Positions 13,282-24,008 of a stretch of DNA of 64,000 nucleotides are shown one piece after another. This DNA comes from Jackrogersella multiformis (taxonomy: Eukaryota > Ascomycota > Sordariomycetes > Xylariales > Hypoxylaceae). The stretch's first letter is position 1, and each line of letters opens with the position of its first letter. The notes beneath the pieces were generated by a model, which was not told where the DNA came from, did no database searches, and saw nothing but the letters and a program-made list of their open reading frames with translations. A program made the translations under genes and the position numbers. The DNA is taken from assembly GCA_902806575.1 (NCBI GenBank), contig CADCXD010000010.1:2480001-2544000 (forward strand), in the 5' to 3' direction.

Positions 13282-13645
13282 ATGGCCCAGCAAACACAAC
13301 AAACATACGGATATTACACGGGTGCATATTCCGTGGATGAAGATCGAGCTATATACGGTCTAGGATCAAACCGTGATATGCCTTCTCTGTGTCCAAATTG
13401 CAAAGGCAATCCAAGAGAGTACGATAATTTCCCCATGATCAGGATGATTTAAAGTAAAATACTGAACTTTTCAATATAGTCGAGCACAATGTACTCAGTG
13501 TGGTGCTACTGGCATGCTAGGGGTTCCCGGCATCAGCGCCGGCAATGGACGACGGGACAGGACTCAGACGTCTTCTGGCGGACCTAGCTCAGGACGCGGA
13601 AACTCTAGGGGAGATTCTTCTGTGTTCCGAGGTTCAAAGAGATAG
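13282..13645 (+). CDS. small zinc-ribbon-like protein
   Basis: Two exons, 13282-13418 and 13480-13645, joined over a 61-bp GT-AG intron (donor gtacga, acceptor atatag). Without the splice the frame stops at 13450. The 100-residue product has two CxxC knuckles (Cys37, Cys40, Cys50, Cys53: CPNC ... CTQC) that would bind one zinc ion. A Tyr/Gln-rich N-terminus precedes them, and a Gly/Ser/Arg-rich, RG-containing C-terminal tail (residues 62-100) follows and could contact RNA. I do not recognise a named family. Too short and too simple for a confident function. Confidence 0.7.
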
Positions 13646-14372
13646 ATGATGGTTGGAAGAGTGAATGAAGGAATCGAGAAATTAAGCTGGTACTTAATAA
13701 GCGAACCTATGAATCGAGGGGAGGGGTTGTATCTGGGTTGATATGATGATTCGGGATGATTGATAAATAGGGTCTTCCTCCACGTCTGTTGTCCTATTAT
13801 ATATAAATGAGTTATGAAATAATTTTCAATATTCACTCAAAACAACTAGTCTACGCTGGTAGTGGTATAGGATAATATTCCATCATATAATTGAAAGGTG
13901 TGAATATTTTAGAACGCGCTTTTCCCCCTTTTTGGCATGCCCGATGTCAAAATGGATTAGTTATATCGTTCAACACAAAGCTATTCAGCTAGCTTCAGGG
14001 TTACTGACTGTTCAGTAGCGAGGTATACAACAGATATATGTTGAAATGTTATAAAATGACCCAGGGACTTTGCTATCTAAAAGACACCAATATACCCATA
14101 CAACCATATCGTAAGTGTGGGTGTCCACATTTTGCAACACATGTCGATTTTCTATTCAATGTCCCTGAGTTATTAATAGGAAATATCAGCCGTAAGAAGT
14201 CCTACCAATCAATATACCTCACTAACACTTAGGTCTTATTAGTTAGGGGCGCTTCGTAAGCGTCTCCGCTTTAGTAGCTTTTTACCTACTAACACCTCCG
14301 TGTATTTATACAGCTAGTATTTCCCTGATATTGATTATCTGATCTTATGCCAGGTAATCGTACAAGCTTAAA
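13646..14372. other. intergenic, nothing recognised
   Basis: AT-rich spacer between the zinc-ribbon gene and the nitroalkane-oxidase-like gene. The short frame at 14038-14232 has no features of a real protein. It should contain the promoter of the downstream gene, but I see no diagnostic element. Confidence 0.45.
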
Positions 14373-15752
14373 ATGCCAGTTGACTTCAGTCTTAGCGAGA
14401 AAGAGGCGGGCGTTCGCGCTGCGGCGGCGAATTTCGCACACAACGTCCTCAGGCCTGTGCGAGCCGAATACATGGCACTCCATGAGCCATTCAAGCAATT
14501 CCAGGCCACACGCACGGCATATGCGACCGCAAGTGCCGGAGGACTAATCAAGGGTCAGCTTTCACCTGCTCTGGGAGGCACCGGTGGATCGCTTGTCGAG
14601 ACTACAATCCTAGTTGAAGAATTCTATGCCGTGGAACCCGCCGCGTCGCTGACGATCTTCGGGACGGGACTTGGTCTGACCCCCCTGAATCTTACGCAGA
14701 AACCCGAGCATAGAGAATTTCTCGCCCCTTTCCTTAGCTCCGTGGGAACACCCCTGGCATCACTAGTCTTCAGTGAACCGGGCGGCGTGGCCAATTACTT
14801 AGAGAAGGGTGCCCCTGGCCTCAATACAACGGCACGCCGCGAAGGTGATGAGTGGGTTATTAACGGCGAGAAGAAATGGGCTACTAACAGCGCTGGCTGG
14901 GATAACCGAGGCGCCGATCTGGCTTGTGTCGTCTGCCGGGATATCACCAAACCAGTTGAGGATCCGGACGCGGATCCCAAGGATAGCATTATGATCATTA
15001 TAGTCACACGAGCTGATATCGAGCGCAACGGTGATGAAAGCTTCCAAGTGCTGCATGAAGTAACCACTATCGGCCATACAGCTTCGGGCCCGGGTCCTCA
15101 CATCAAGTACTCGAACGTGCGAGTCCCAGCGAAGAACGTGCTCTGTAAACCCGGAGAGGCCTCTGCGGTCGTTTCGGGAGCCTTTGATCTCACCGCGATC
15201 CTCGTGGGAGCGATGAGCGTCGGGCTGATGCGTGCGGCCTTTGACGCAGCGCTCGCGTTCGCAAAGGAGGACAATCGACGTGGGAAAGTACCACTTCTCG
15301 AACGCCAAGCTGTAGCCGACCTGCTATCTAGTATCAAAATGCAGACCGAAGCATGCCGAGCGTTAACTTGGAAGGCAGCACACGCCATGGAAAACGGGCC
15401 AGGAGATTACAACGCGCGCAGAGAATTGGCCTTGGCAACTAAGGTATACTGCAGTGATGCAGCTGTCAAGGTTGTGACGGAAGCTATAAATCTAGTAGGA
15501 ATGTAAGTCAGGATTTTCTTTACCGACAGCAAAAATAGCTATTGCTATGCAGGGGAAAAATTAACATATGCTACTAGCACTGCCTACGACGCCGAACAAC
15601 CATTTGCCGAGCTACTAAAAATCGCAATTGGATTACCAATATTCGACGGAGGAAATGTCGGTATTAGAAGACGACATCTGCAAGAGTTAATGTTATCTCC
15701 GAATTATGATCCCTGGGCGGCAACATACGGGCCCTCAGGGGCAACGAAATAA
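14373..15752 (+). CDS. nitroalkane-oxidase-like flavoprotein (acyl-CoA dehydrogenase superfamily)
   Basis: Two exons, 14373-15502 and 15578-15752 (434 residues). The acceptor at 15577 (ctactag) is the one of several nearby AGs that restores frame and gives the family-like junction LVGI-TAYDAEQPFAELL. The protein has the acyl-CoA-dehydrogenase fold order: N-terminal helices, the middle domain (EPGG ... NGEKKWATNSAGW), and the C-terminal helical domain ending in FDGGNVGIRRR and WAATYG. It resembles fungal nitroalkane oxidase, which oxidises nitroalkanes to aldehyde plus nitrite using FAD and O2. In that enzyme an Asp replaces the usual acyl-CoA-dehydrogenase Glu. Here Asp400 with Arg407 seven residues later match that catalytic pair. 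No peroxisomal or secretion signal is obvious. The substrate could differ from nitroalkanes. Confidence 0.85.
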
Positions 15753-17195
15753 AATGACAAAATGAAGATGGACCCCTTTTTTAGCACCATGCTTTAGGAT
15801 ATTATTTAGTTACATCGTTCTCGACCACAAGGAACTATAAAGAATTATCTATTGCCTGACTCTATCGAGTATATCTCTACCCATTGTAAGCTAAATGGTG
15901 AAATCCCTATGCTAAGATAAGTTTAAATTATCTAGGGATCTGGTCGTTCATAGGCATACGAGAATTTTTGGTGGTTTTAGGTATGATTTTATTGATTAAT
16001 CTATCGAAGAAATTGAAGGCTGGACTCTATTAAATCGCAGTGTGGTGTATTTTGGACCGGAATCCAGTAGGCGGCATACACTAGAGTGAATGGCCTCCAT
16101 ATTAACGATACTTAGATGTATAATAAAAAAAGGGGAGTGCAGGGAACAATCCACAGTACAAAGGTTTTCACGACATTTACATGCTAAAAGACGTGTGAGA
16201 AGGGTAAGTACCTGGGGTCTAAGGTACGTACTCCAAAGTTGCAACCAAAGGTTGTCGTCGCGTTGCTGCGTGGTGTGTGGCATGTTAGGCGGCTCGTGAC
16301 CAACCGAAGTTTGACATATATAGCTAAATTACTCAGCTACCCATAACTCCTGAGCCATGACTGTAGATTAAGTGGTACTTGGTCTAGTGGTTGTGGTGAG
16401 GACGGGTTAGTAAAAATCTTGAATGGGGTTTTTCGTAGGCTTTCGCAGGTTCGAATCAGTGTGATTGCGTTACCGCAAGCCGAGCTTTTTTGTCAATCTA
16501 TGATTTCATTTTGGTACTTTTTGGTGTAGTAGCTGTTTCAATGGAGTTTGATTTGATTGCTTTTAAAAACCTTTTTATTTTTTTTCTAAGCCTAATCTAC
16601 TTACTACCTGAGGATTTATCTTTAACGACGCATTATCTCGAGATGCTGTTTCACTGCCTTCCGCTAACATCATTCCTATAAATTTAATAAACATTATTCA
16701 CAATTTTTCAAAATAAGTATGATAAGTGAACTCATGTTAAATCCCATCTTCTCTTTTAAACACGTATTAATTGCCGTTGGTTGAGTAGAAATGATGCTTA
16801 ATGGCCTACAGGAATGAATACAGGATTAGTTAGGTAAGGTATACAGTAAAATAGGGGATGGATGTTCTAGTAATTTCATAGAATACCTATTTTATGTACA
16901 TTATGAATTTATGATAGAAAAGGGGCTTTCCTATGGAGTTATCTACCTAGGTACTTGTTATCTTAGTGTAAATCAATGCGTATCTTATCGATAACAGAGA
17001 TAAACCTCGATATCATCTATCTTCTATCATCTATCATCCACCGATCAGAGCTATCGATAGATTTCCTACGCGTAACAACAACTTCTCGCGACATTCTGCG
17101 CCAAATGCGACACCAATTTATTCCCCAATTCGTCCTGTTCTTTACTTATCAGTTAACTGGCCTATCTTCTTAATGGGAAATTGCTAAAAGCTGCA
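15753..17195. other. intergenic, nothing firmly recognised
   Basis: About 1.4 kb without a supported protein gene. A tRNA-like pair of Pol III box words and a T6 run occur at 16379-16490 but do not fold as a tRNA (see rejected items). A TCTATC-type tandem sits near 17015-17040. The end of this stretch is the leader of the LST8 gene. Confidence 0.45.
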
Positions 17196-18533
17196 ATGTC
17201 TGTGATTCTTTGTACAGGTAGGCCTAATTCTAACCCCACGTCCAATGCTTCGTAGCTCACCTCTTCCTTATTATAGCTGGTTACGACCACACCATTAGGT
17301 ATGAACTGGAGAACAAACCGCCGACTATCTGGTACCTCTCACCATTGCATTGTCACTAACGAGATACATTGAAACATAAAAGGTTCTGGGAGGCGCTTTC
17401 AGGAATATGTTCTCGCACAATCCAACACCCTGACTCCCAGGTGAACCGACTATGCATCTCACCAGACAAGCGGTTCCTGGCCGCAGCCGGCCATCACACC
17501 GTCAAGCTCTACGACATCAAATCGACCAACCCAAACCCGCTACTCACCTTCGAGGGACACACGGGAAACGTCACAGGCGTGGCCTTCCACTGCGAGGGGA
17601 AGTGGATGGTGACGAGCTCCGAAGACGGCACAGTCAAGATCTGGGAGACGCGTTCCGGCACTATCCAGCGAAGCTATAGTCATGGCTCTGCCGTGAACGA
17701 TGTTGTAATCCACCCCAACCAGGGCGAGATCATAAGCTGCGACCGAAGCGGGAGCGTGAGGGTCTGGGACCTCGCCGAGAATAACTGCTCCCACCAGCTC
17801 ATCCCCGAGGAAGATGTCTCCGTCTCGAGCGTCACTGTCGCGAGCGACGGGTCGCTTCTCTGCGCCGCCAACAACGCGGTATGCTGCACAGCCAATCTGC
17901 TATACTCTAAACTAGCAGTATATTCTTTACTACGGTCTTGCTGATACGCGTCTATTCGTCTAGGGCAACGTTTTCGTCTGGCAACTGATCCAGACCCTCG
18001 ACCGCACGAACCTCGTCCCCGTGACGCACTTCTCGGCGCACAAGGAGTACATCACGCGCATCCTGCTCTCCCCCGACGTCAAGAAGCTCGCCACCTGCTC
18101 CGCCGACCACACCGCCAAGATCTGGGAAGTCGCCGTGTCGCCCCCGTCGTCCGACGAGTCCTCGTCCGAGTCGCTATCCAACATCCCCGCTTCCACTCCC
18201 GCCTCCGCGCCTCTCAACGGCATTAACGGACTTGATAAGATCAACGGCGGCGGCAGTGGCGACGCGAGCGCGGTCGTGGGAGTAGTAGGTACGGGTGTAG
18301 GCGCGGGCGCAGGCGAGGCCAAGCCGTACACCCTCGAGGCGACGCTCACGGGCCACCAGCGCTGGGTCTGGGACTGCGCCTTCAGCGCCGACTCGGCGTA
18401 CCTGGTCACCGCGTGCTCGGACCACTACGCGCGCCTGTGGGAGCTGCACAGTCAGCAGGTTATTCGCCAGTACAACGGCCACCACCGGGGCGCCGTGTGC
18501 GTCGCTCTGAACGACTACTCCGAGGCACGGTGA
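17196..18533 (+). CDS. lst8: LST8 homologue, WD40 subunit of TOR complexes
   Basis: Four exons: 17196-17217, 17277-17298, 17383-17878 and 17964-18533 (369 residues). The two 22-bp first exons are needed to build the conserved N-terminus MSVILCTAGYDHTIRFWEALSG. The product is a seven-bladed WD40 propeller (GHTGNVTGV..., SEDGTVKIWE, DRSGSVRVWD, ADHTAKIWE, GHQRWVWD, SDHYARLWE) and closely matches LST8/mLST8. It binds the TOR kinase domain and belongs to TORC1 and TORC2, coupling growth to nutrients and cell-wall signals. It is longer than the usual ~310-320 residues because a Ser/Gly/Ala-rich insert of about 64 residues (about 239-302) interrupts the blade linker after KIWEVAVSPP. This start is far better than the downstream frame opening at 17369. 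Confidence 0.93.
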
Positions 18534-19462
18534 TCGATTTCCGAGGGACTTAAGTTATCGGCTCGTGAATCACGTGCGAGGTTTCCGGGAGGAAGAATTG
18601 GATGTGGATGTAGCGTGCTAGGTATCTGAAGAGATGAAAGAACAGGACACAACAGCAGAGGATGATAGTAAAGAGGAATAGGAGAGAAATAGGAAAGAGG
18701 TAGGGGAGAGATAAGGGAGATATAACATAGCCTTGAGCTTACACTGCATAGCCACGCATGGCATACGGATTTTCTACATCGGGAATTGGTATCGGGGAGT
18801 TACGGCGGAGTTCGAGCCAGTAAGGCTGCTTTGATGATGATGTTTTGTTACTTACTTCTTGCTTGTTTTCGAGTGTGCTTATTGATCTACCCAAGTATGA
18901 TTGTGATTGTAATCGTGATTGTGCGTTTCTTTGTGTTCAAGTATTTATTTGGCCTGCGATGGTGGGCTTATTGGCTGTTATTAAGTTGTGAATAGCCTCC
19001 AGTAAGTTGTTAGACTGGTACATAGATTGGTAGACTGGTAGGCTCTAAACACTGGGTTTGCCTTTATGGACTAACTGACTGATGGCCAAAATTAGAGGGT
19101 CATAGAAGAGTCTTGTACGATTCGCATTATGAATATTTTTGTCGCAAAGCGCATCATGCCTATCCTGTAAGTAAAATAGTATTACAGACCAATATTAGAA
19201 CAAATCTAGTGTCTTCCGAGGCTTCCTCATAATGGTCTGGTTCTCAATAGAAGGTACATCTATCGTATTTATTCCGGTAGTATTCCTACAAGTGCTTATA
19301 TTAATTACCTACCTCCTAGGTAGGCGATGAGAGCAGCTTCTTCCTGCCTGATATACAAGACAAAAGACAAAAAGACAATCCCTATCCCCACGAATCTGCA
19401 CGCGACTCCGTATGCCAAAACGCCTTGCGATGATGCCCCCTTTGCTTTTGACAGACGCAATA
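18534..19462. other. convergent intergenic region
   Basis: This separates the 3' ends of the LST8 gene (+) and the SCY1-like gene (-), so it should hold both terminators. Purine-rich GAGAGAAATAGG-type sequence occurs near 18660-18715. I see no gene. Confidence 0.5.
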
Positions 19463-21901
19463 CTACCACCCGTCGCCCCACCCGTCGTCGTCTTCCGTTT
19501 CCTTGGGCTTCATGTCGATCTTCTTCGCCACGATCGTCTTCGACACCGCCCGCGACGGCAACGCTTTCCTGGGAGCGGAGGTGGCCGTGGCCGCCTTGCC
19601 GTTCGCCTTGGCTAGCCCCTTGGGCAGGGGCTTGCTGCCTCCGGGCCCGCCTTTCTTCTTCGACTGCGCCGCCAGCCACCCCGCGAAGTCGGGCTCGGAG
19701 CCGTCGTCGAATGACTGGGGGGAGGCGGCCGGCTCCTTCTTGGCGGGTTTCGCAGGCTCGCTGGACGCGTCGAAGAACGCGTTGCCTTCGTCGTCCATAT
19801 CGCCCATATCGCCCCACGCGTCGCCGCCGTCGTCCGCCGGCTCCGGGTCTTTGAAGTATGCGTCGGCTGACGAGTAGGGTGTTGAAAGAGAAGGGGAATT
19901 GGGGGATGGAGATCTGACTGCCTGGCGGTACAGTGCCGAAGATGAGGAGGTCGTTGAGGTGACGCGTTTATTCATAGTGGGACTAGAGGATCGGGAGATA
20001 GCTAGCGCGGCTTCTGGAGGGTCATAAAACACTGCGCCTGCGGTAGTTGTTGATGCGACACGTTTACTATAACTGGGACTAGACGACCGCGAGATAGCTA
20101 ATGCAGCAGGACGGGCCTGCATTTCGCCCGAGACGGCTGACAGCTTATTAGTAAAGGACGAAATAGCCCATCCAGCCCATGAAGACGCTTCACTAGGTTG
20201 TGGGGTGCTCATGCGTGGACCGGCGCCTTCGGTAGTCTGCGGTGGCGGCTGGACTGTATCTGGCATACTGGCTGCGGCCTTGCGTATCCTCTGCAGATAG
20301 ACATCCATTGCCTTAGTAGCCTGGTCCCGAACGAGTTTCTCCTTGTCGATCAAGGACGGGCAGATTACCGGCAAGATCCGCGTCGCGCATTCGTCTTCGG
20401 TGAAATATTCACATGTTGCTGCTAGGGCCATCAACGCGGCGTTTCGGGCATGCACAAATGGGTCGCGGAGTGACCGAGTAAAGGCAGCTATTAAAACTTT
20501 GGGCCTAGATGATGCCCCCAGGTTCTTGGCGATTTTGCCTAAGCAGATAGTAGTGTTTGTCCTGATGCCGGGCTGCTCGTCGTTTGCCGCCTTGGCTAGG
20601 TATTTAAGCAACTCGCCGTTGATTGTACGGTCTGATAGTTTGTTGATAATCACTAGGACCGATTTCAAAGTCTGCTCTCGTACAATAGGAGCAACATCTG
20701 TAAATCCAGAGACCATGTTGGGGAAAATCTTATCATTGACCACCTTCTGGGAAAGTCTGTCAATCATAAGTGGTAGGCTATCCAAGAGGCATACTCGTAT
20801 AGCCCTGTCCGGGTTTCCAAATAATCTGATAACAACCGGTTGGACCCGGGCCTCGAAATCTTCGTTCGACAGCTTTGTAGAGATCTTCATAACGACACCG
20901 AAAGCTTTTGGTCCGCCACCACCAAATTCCACAGATTTCAATAATTCAGGCAATACTTTCATCTTGAAGAAATCCTCCGGAAAATCGTCAGTTAGTTGGT
21001 CAAGATCATCTAAAAACTCTTCCTTCTCAGTTTCGGATTTGACGCCAAGGTTGTCGATTCCATCGGTCAATTTGATTAGAGGCGAGTCAAAGAAGGCTCC
21101 AGACCGGCACCCTTGCTCCAAGAAAGCTCCTACCGTGATTCTGGCTTTCGGGTTCGCATTCACCAGCCTTTTGTAACCTGCATGCATGCTTGGTGGGATA
21201 CCCTTCGTCTGTCCGGCTTGGTCTCCTCCCATGAAATCACCGTTAAAAACTTCGAATATAGTTGTCCCAAAGTTGTAAGAATCGACAGCCGAGTGAGGAC
21301 TTTTCTTGATAGCATCCCAACCTGACCGCGCGAGCTCTGGTGGCGTGTACCTTGAAGAGTCTGGCACCAAGCCTCCGTACCTGTATATCACAGCTTCGTC
21401 GTCCTTGACGTTGCTTAGTATCTCGAATCCTCCTAGCTTCCACTCCCCGCTCTCGGACGTGTATATGGATGCGACGCGCAGGCTGCCATGGATAGACGAG
21501 CCTTCATCATTGATGAACTTAACAGTGCTCGCGATACTATACAAACCCCATTTTATGGTCTCCGGACTCAAGCTCTTTCTCTTGACATGCCACTTTAATG
21601 GGACGACCCTTTCAGTGGCGATGTATATGTAGGTATCGGTTTCGACGGTGTCCAGGACTCTGATGACGCCGGGGTGGCGCATCGTGCGCATTTTCTTAAG
21701 CGCATTCTTAGCGAGAGGGAGTCGGGCCTTATTCGTAGTGACGTCGAAGGAGAATATGCTGCAGTTGGATCCATCGGCTCGTCGGGTGCCATTGTAGAGG
21801 GTCCATATGGAAGCGTCTATGTCGACCTTGTCGCCAAAGGTATAGGGGAAAGGAGGGCCCTGGGCGATGGCAGAAGCCACTGCGGACTTGATAAAATCCA
21901 T
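19463..21901 (-). CDS. SCY1-like (SCYL1/Cex1-type) pseudokinase
   Basis: Intronless, 812 residues, starting at the ATG that gives MDFIKSAVASAIAQGPPFPY. Residues 1-300 are a protein-kinase-like domain lacking the normal catalytic HRD and DFG motifs (the expected sites read IHGSLR and GGFEIL), so it should be catalytically inactive. Residues 320-570 are HEAT repeats (e.g. NPDRAIRVCLLDSLPLMIDRL, VREQTLKSVLVIINKL). The rest is low-complexity and ends in an acidic, Trp-containing tail DDGWGDGW. This is the architecture of SCYL1 and yeast Cex1, cytoplasmic factors linked to COPI traffic and tRNA export. A segment of about 30 residues (AALAISRSSSP...KRV.STT) is tandemly duplicated around 19970-20110. 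Confidence 0.92.
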   Translation of the reverse strand: MDFIKSAVASAIAQGPPFPYTFGDKVDIDASIWTLYNGTRRADGSNCSIFSFDVTTNKARLPLAKNALKKMRTMRHPGVIRVLDTVETDTYIYIATERVVPLKWHVKRKSLSPETIKWGLYSIASTVKFINDEGSSIHGSLRVASIYTSESGEWKLGGFEILSNVKDDEAVIYRYGGLVPDSSRYTPPELARSGWDAIKKSPHSAVDSYNFGTTIFEVFNGDFMGGDQAGQTKGIPPSMHAGYKRLVNANPKARITVGAFLEQGCRSGAFFDSPLIKLTDGIDNLGVKSETEKEEFLDDLDQLTDDFPEDFFKMKVLPELLKSVEFGGGGPKAFGVVMKISTKLSNEDFEARVQPVVIRLFGNPDRAIRVCLLDSLPLMIDRLSQKVVNDKIFPNMVSGFTDVAPIVREQTLKSVLVIINKLSDRTINGELLKYLAKAANDEQPGIRTNTTICLGKIAKNLGASSRPKVLIAAFTRSLRDPFVHARNAALMALAATCEYFTEDECATRILPVICPSLIDKEKLVRDQATKAMDVYLQRIRKAAASMPDTVQPPPQTTEGAGPRMSTPQPSEASSWAGWAISSFTNKLSAVSGEMQARPAALAISRSSSPSYSKRVASTTTAGAVFYDPPEAALAISRSSSPTMNKRVTSTTSSSSALYRQAVRSPSPNSPSLSTPYSSADAYFKDPEPADDGGDAWGDMGDMDDEGNAFFDASSEPAKPAKKEPAASPQSFDDGSEPDFAGWLAAQSKKKGGPGGSKPLPKGLAKANGKAATATSAPRKALPSRAVSKTIVAKKIDMKPKETEDDDGWGDGW

Positions 21902-22441
21902 AGTAGTATTATTTTATTTCATGCGATTTAGTTGCATAATTGGAACGGATAACATTGAGGTAAGGAAGTACGCCAGACGGCAGATTATATGTTAAGGAAA
22001 GTAAAAGTTGAGGTGGTTTATTTGTAGTTTTAGTTGTAGTTGTAATCGTAATAATTCCTAGTTGTACCAAGATATTTTGGCTAGTAGTAAGTGCCCAGGT
22101 GTCCCCTATCTCTCTGCCCTACCCGTTAGCCCCGTTTCTATGGCGTACCTAGGATTAGGACGTGGGTTAAGACAGTGGGGCCACTTTGCCGTCCTTGTCT
22201 TGTCAGCCTGGAAGGACCACTGCCTGATAGGTCATACAGTGGGCCAGCTCTACCTTCCTGCTTGCCCCGCATTAAATATACTACAAAAGTACTTAATTCT
22301 TATTATCGATTATTTTATTTCTCGTCAATACAAGAATTTGTCTCCGCTTCCAACGATATAGACCAACATGCCTCTAAAGCTGGCAAGGACCCAGGTAATT
22401 ATAATCAATGTTATAATCATTTTCACATCTCCTCACTTTAA
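21902..22441. other. intergenic between SCY1-like and FAD oxidoreductase genes
   Basis: This is the promoter side of the SCY1-like gene and the 3' side of the secreted oxidoreductase gene. It contains a GTTTTAGTTGTAGTTG-type low-complexity run near 22020-22050. No gene is supported. Confidence 0.5.
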
Positions 22442-24008
22442 TCACACAGATGGTATCTTGAATCCACCTGTCCTGTCCTTCCAAAACCCGTCGGGGTCAA
22501 CCTCAGCCTGTACTCTCTGAGCCAGCTGAAGATTCTCCGGCTTCAACCTACCAAAGTAGTCTTGAGGATAGAAGCAATCGTTCATGAAGAGTGGGAGGTA
22601 CGCATCCGATGGGAGCGCGCCGCTCTGTTGATATCCCTTGACGAGGTTCCCGATACCGTCATATGTAGCGCGCATTGTCAGGTCGATATTGTCATAGTCT
22701 GACTTGAATAAGAAGCTGTAGTCCAATTCCACGATTATGCGGTTGATATCATCGTCTAGATCCAACATGTCTCCACCCTTGGACTTCGCCGTCGTTGCTA
22801 TTCCTTTCGGTAGGGGCTGGAAGGCGATGCTGGCGATTAGTCCCGGGACAAACTTGACTGTGTCGCTCACGTTCACCCAGTGGTCATAGATGGTCTGCAT
22901 GATCTCTGAGCCGTCCTCCCCGCTAGGTAGAGGGATTGTTTCGGTCCCAATGGTATAAACGCTACCTTTAACCACCGCCCAGTTATTTCCGCTAAGTAGG
23001 TCCGAATACCTCTGCGTCTTGCAGCTATTAATCGTGGGTCCGACATCGAGGAAACTATCGAATACGCCTTGGGGTGGCTCGGGGCCGTTGTAGTAGAGGA
23101 ACATGACCCATATGTCGAGTATGGTACCCAATGTGCGCTCGGCCGTCATGATGATGCCCGCCTTGTTATCGGGATAATTCTCCGTGAAGTTGCGGACCGC
23201 GGTTAGGAGGGCAGCCGTCTTCTCTAGCGTCGCCTCAAATTCAAGGTTACCACCCCATATATCACCCTGGGGATACGCTTTGAGTAGATACGATGTCACG
23301 ATGCCGAAATTGTTGCCACCCCCTTTAAGAACCATCCAGAGGTCAGGGTGGCTGGTCTTGCTGACCGTGACGATCGACTCGTTCGCCAGCACCACCGTGA
23401 ACTCGAGAATTGAGTTGGCAGCCCAACCATATTCGGTACTCATGAAACTTAACCCAGCTGTACACGTGGTCAGAATGTGAACGCAAAATAAATTTTCTGA
23501 GTGCGATCTCACCTCCTAGCAAATAGCCGCCTACACCTACATTCCCAATTCGACCGCCGACAACAGTGTATCCAGTAGCATCGAGTTGCTCCCCTACTTC
23601 GTCCCATCGGTTACCGGGACCAACTCTTACCGTCTCAGAGTCGGGGTCGAATATGATCTCATTAAGCTTCTTGGTGGAGATCAACGGCCCTCCATCGACA
23701 CTAGCGAAGTAGTTATTTGGATTATGGCCACCCGACTTAATCGCGAACGTCTCATTGTTCTCGTGGAGGATGGAGATCACGGCAGCAACTTCCTCTGACG
23801 TTTCCGGCTCGATAATGCATGTTGGCTTTAGGTCGCCGGAAAAAGTGGACCAGTATTCGGTTTGCTCGGTATAGTAATTGATAGTTGCCGGCTTTAACAC
23901 CGTGATGTTAGTGCGCTTTTCGACGGTCTCGCAAGTGTCCTGAGCAACGATGAATACAGCAAGAACAGCCGCCGAATATATGACCCTATTTACGATCAAG
24001 CGCGCCAT
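22442..24008 (-). CDS. secreted FAD-linked oxidoreductase, berberine-bridge-enzyme-like
   Basis: Two exons on the minus strand, 24008-23513 and 23457-22442 (503 residues), over a 55-bp GT-AG intron. The splice rebuilds VGGYLLGGAGLSFMSTEYGWAANS. The ATG at 24008 starts a signal peptide (MARLIVNRVIYSAAVLAVFIVAQ); the frame's earlier opening codon is TTG. The FAD_binding_4 domain includes SGGH with His95, the usual site of covalent FAD attachment. The second, cysteinyl attachment motif of bicovalent members is not present at the GGYLLGGA site. The C-terminus (NDCFYPQDYFGRLKPENLQ...DPDGFW) is a berberine-bridge-like domain. Such enzymes oxidise sugars or secondary metabolites with O2. The substrate is unknown. 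Confidence 0.9.

Noticed and set aside
15503..15538. 36-bp (or 27-bp) intron in the nitroalkane-oxidase-like gene
   Set aside because: These also keep frame but are shorter than normal fungal introns and add an extra segment. The acceptor at 15577 gives a 75-bp intron with a branch-like TTAAC and a family-like junction.
16379..16490. tRNA-like region: TGGTCTAGTGGT (A-box-like), GGTTCGAATC (B-box-like) and a T6 run
   Set aside because: The bases after the B box (CAGTG) do not pair with those before it to make a T stem, and I find no matching 7-bp acceptor arms. Box spacing would also require an intron. At best a tRNA-derived relic.
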